A stretch of DNA of 16,325 nt from NCBI GenBank assembly GCA_010027105.1, contig RGVT01000020.1, positions 1-16,325 of the forward strand. The letters run 5' to 3'. This stretch comes from Planctomycetia bacterium. Lineage in GTDB: Bacteria > Planctomycetota > Planctomycetia > Pirellulales > UBA1268. How positions within the stretch are numbered: position 1 is the stretch's first letter; every line of letters begins with the position of its first letter. The notes beneath the pieces were generated by a model. The model was not told the origin of the DNA and did no database searches. It saw only the letters and a program-made list of their open reading frames with translations. Both the position numbers and the translations under genes were made by a program. Positions 15,622 to 16,325 of the stretch are shown in pieces.

Positions 15622-16197
15622 ATGGTTGGCAGCGAGCGGGTGAGGTGGCGGTGGGGCGCGGTGGCCACGGGAGCGGGCCTCGTGGCGGCGGGCCTCGTGC
15701 TCGGCCTCGAGATCGCCTCCCGGGTCGCGCCGCCCAGGGTCCAGGCGCTGACGTCCCTTGCCGACGATGCGTTCGCCGTCTGCACGGTGCCGCTCGGCGG
15801 GGGCATCGAGGGGTTCTTCATCCTCGACTTCGAGACGGGCGACCTCTCGGGGGGCGTGCTCAACCCCTCCACCGGCCGCTTCGCGGGCGCCTACAAGCAC
15901 AACGTGCTCCAGGACCTCGGCTTCAAGGCCGGCCAGGTGAAGAACCCGCGGTTCCTCCTCGTCTCGGGGGCGGCCGAGCTGCAGACCGGCGGGGCGGCGC
16001 TGGCGCCGGCCGTGCTCTACGTGACCGACTCGTCGACGGGCACCACGGTCGCGTACGGGATCCCCTTCAACCCGCAGCAGGCCGCAGCGGGCGCCTTCGT
16101 GACGAAGCTCGAACTGCTCGACGTGGCCCGCCCGCGTGGCGGCGGCGGCAAGGCCGGGGCGGCGGCCAAGGCTCGAAAGGAGAAGGAAAAGGACTAG
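15622..16197 (+). CDS. Membrane-anchored conserved hypothetical protein (191 aa)
   Basis: ATG 15622 is preceded by GGAGG, an ideal ribosome site. Residues 1-10 are basic, and 11-32 (WGAVATGAGLVAAGLVLGLE) form one membrane helix, giving an N-in anchor with the rest outside the cytoplasm. The soluble domain (about 45-170) is strand-rich: DDAFAVCTVPLGGGIEGFFILDFETGDLSG, VLNPSTGRFAGAYKHNVLQDLG, NPRFLLVSGAAEL, VLYVTDSSTGTTVAYGIPF. This pattern resembles a conserved planctomycete family of unknown function. The end is a Gly/Lys/Ala-rich tail (GGGGKAGAAAKARKEKEKD). It lies 31 nt before the thiS start on the same strand and may share a transcript with it. No enzymatic motif is seen. Confidence 0.85.
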   Translation: MVGSERVRWRWGAVATGAGLVAAGLVLGLEIASRVAPPRVQALTSLADDAFAVCTVPLGGGIEGFFILDFETGDLSGGVLNPSTGRFAGAYKHNVLQDLGFKAGQVKNPRFLLVSGAAELQTGGAALAPAVLYVTDSSTGTTVAYGIPFNPQQAAAGAFVTKLELLDVARPRGGGGKAGAAAKARKEKEKD

Positions 16198-16228
16198 GCT
16201 TCCGTTTTCCTCCCGACGGCACGCGGTC

Positions 16229-16325
16229 ATGCAATCCCCCTCCGGCCCCACGATCACGGTCAATGGCGAGCCGTTCGGCGCCCCTCCCGGCGCGACGGCC
16301 CACGACGTCGTCGCGGCGCTCGGGC
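16229..16325 (+). CDS. thiS: Sulfur carrier protein ThiS, 3' truncated by window end
   Basis: From ATG 16229 the 32 visible codons read MQSPSGPTITVNGEPFGAPP then GATAHDVVAALG. This is the beta-grasp opening of ThiS: the T-I-T-V-NGEP strand, a PxGAT turn and the first helix. ThiS carries sulfur as a C-terminal thiocarboxylate for thiazole formation by ThiG in thiamine synthesis. The diagnostic C-terminal Gly-Gly lies beyond the window. A MoaD-like or other beta-grasp carrier is the alternative, but ITVNGEP favours ThiS. There is no strong ribosome site just upstream; it starts 31 nt after the previous stop. Confidence 0.75.
   Translation, partial: MQSPSGPTITVNGEPFGAPPGATAHDVVAALG

Overview
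The window is very GC-rich DNA from a bacterial chromosome. Several gene families look planctomycetal: a lysine/alanine-rich small protein beginning MARKVVNRKELR, secreted WD40 proteins, a rhomboid with a DUF6576-type tail, and Gfo/Idh/MocA oxidoreductases beside sugar enzymes. I infer Planctomycetota, probably Pirellulales-related. This rests on protein resemblance only; there is no rRNA or other marker gene. I see no tRNA, rRNA, CRISPR array, integrase, transposase or prophage, and no gene-free stretch longer than about 220 bases.

Layout. 1-780 (+): 3' end of an unrecognised SH3/OB-like protein. 806-1702 (-): secreted hypothetical protein. 1920-4584 (+): MMPL/RND membrane transporter (HpnN-like) whose frame breaks at a run of seven G. 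4652-5284 (+): exported cysteine-free thioredoxin-fold protein. 5295-6110 (-): PolB-like 3'-5' exonuclease. 6264-7460 (-): Gfo/Idh/MocA dehydrogenase. 7587-8492 (+): rhomboid protease. 8514-9184 (-): putative lipoprotein gene broken by a perfect 40-bp inverted repeat. 9181-9525 (-): Lys/Ala-rich small protein. 9646-10788 (+): nadA. 10789-10998: intergenic patch of palindromic repeats. 10999-12549 (-): FGGY (xylulokinase-like) kinase. 12685-14382 (-): L-fucose-isomerase-like protein. 14461-15573 (+): secreted seven-bladed WD40 protein. 15622-16197 (+): membrane-anchored conserved protein. 16229-end (+): 5' part of thiS.

How the genes fit together. The isomerase-like and kinase genes form a plausible two-gene sugar unit (aldose to ketose, then phosphorylation), and the Gfo/Idh/MocA enzyme is probably another carbohydrate oxidoreductase. 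NadA (NAD synthesis) and ThiS (thiamine synthesis) are housekeeping cofactor genes. The transporter and the thioredoxin-fold protein may be one envelope unit.

The most notable features are structural rather than a new system: (a) the 40-bp hairpin disrupting 8514-9184; (b) the G7 frameshift in the transporter; (c) an intergenic repeat of about 80 nt found in two places, each time between two minus-strand genes; (d) GACAGGCTTCAGCCTGTC palindromes abutting the nadA stop; (e) TATACT -10 boxes, one placed so that nadA would be leaderless. I found no convincing novel defence or biosynthetic system.
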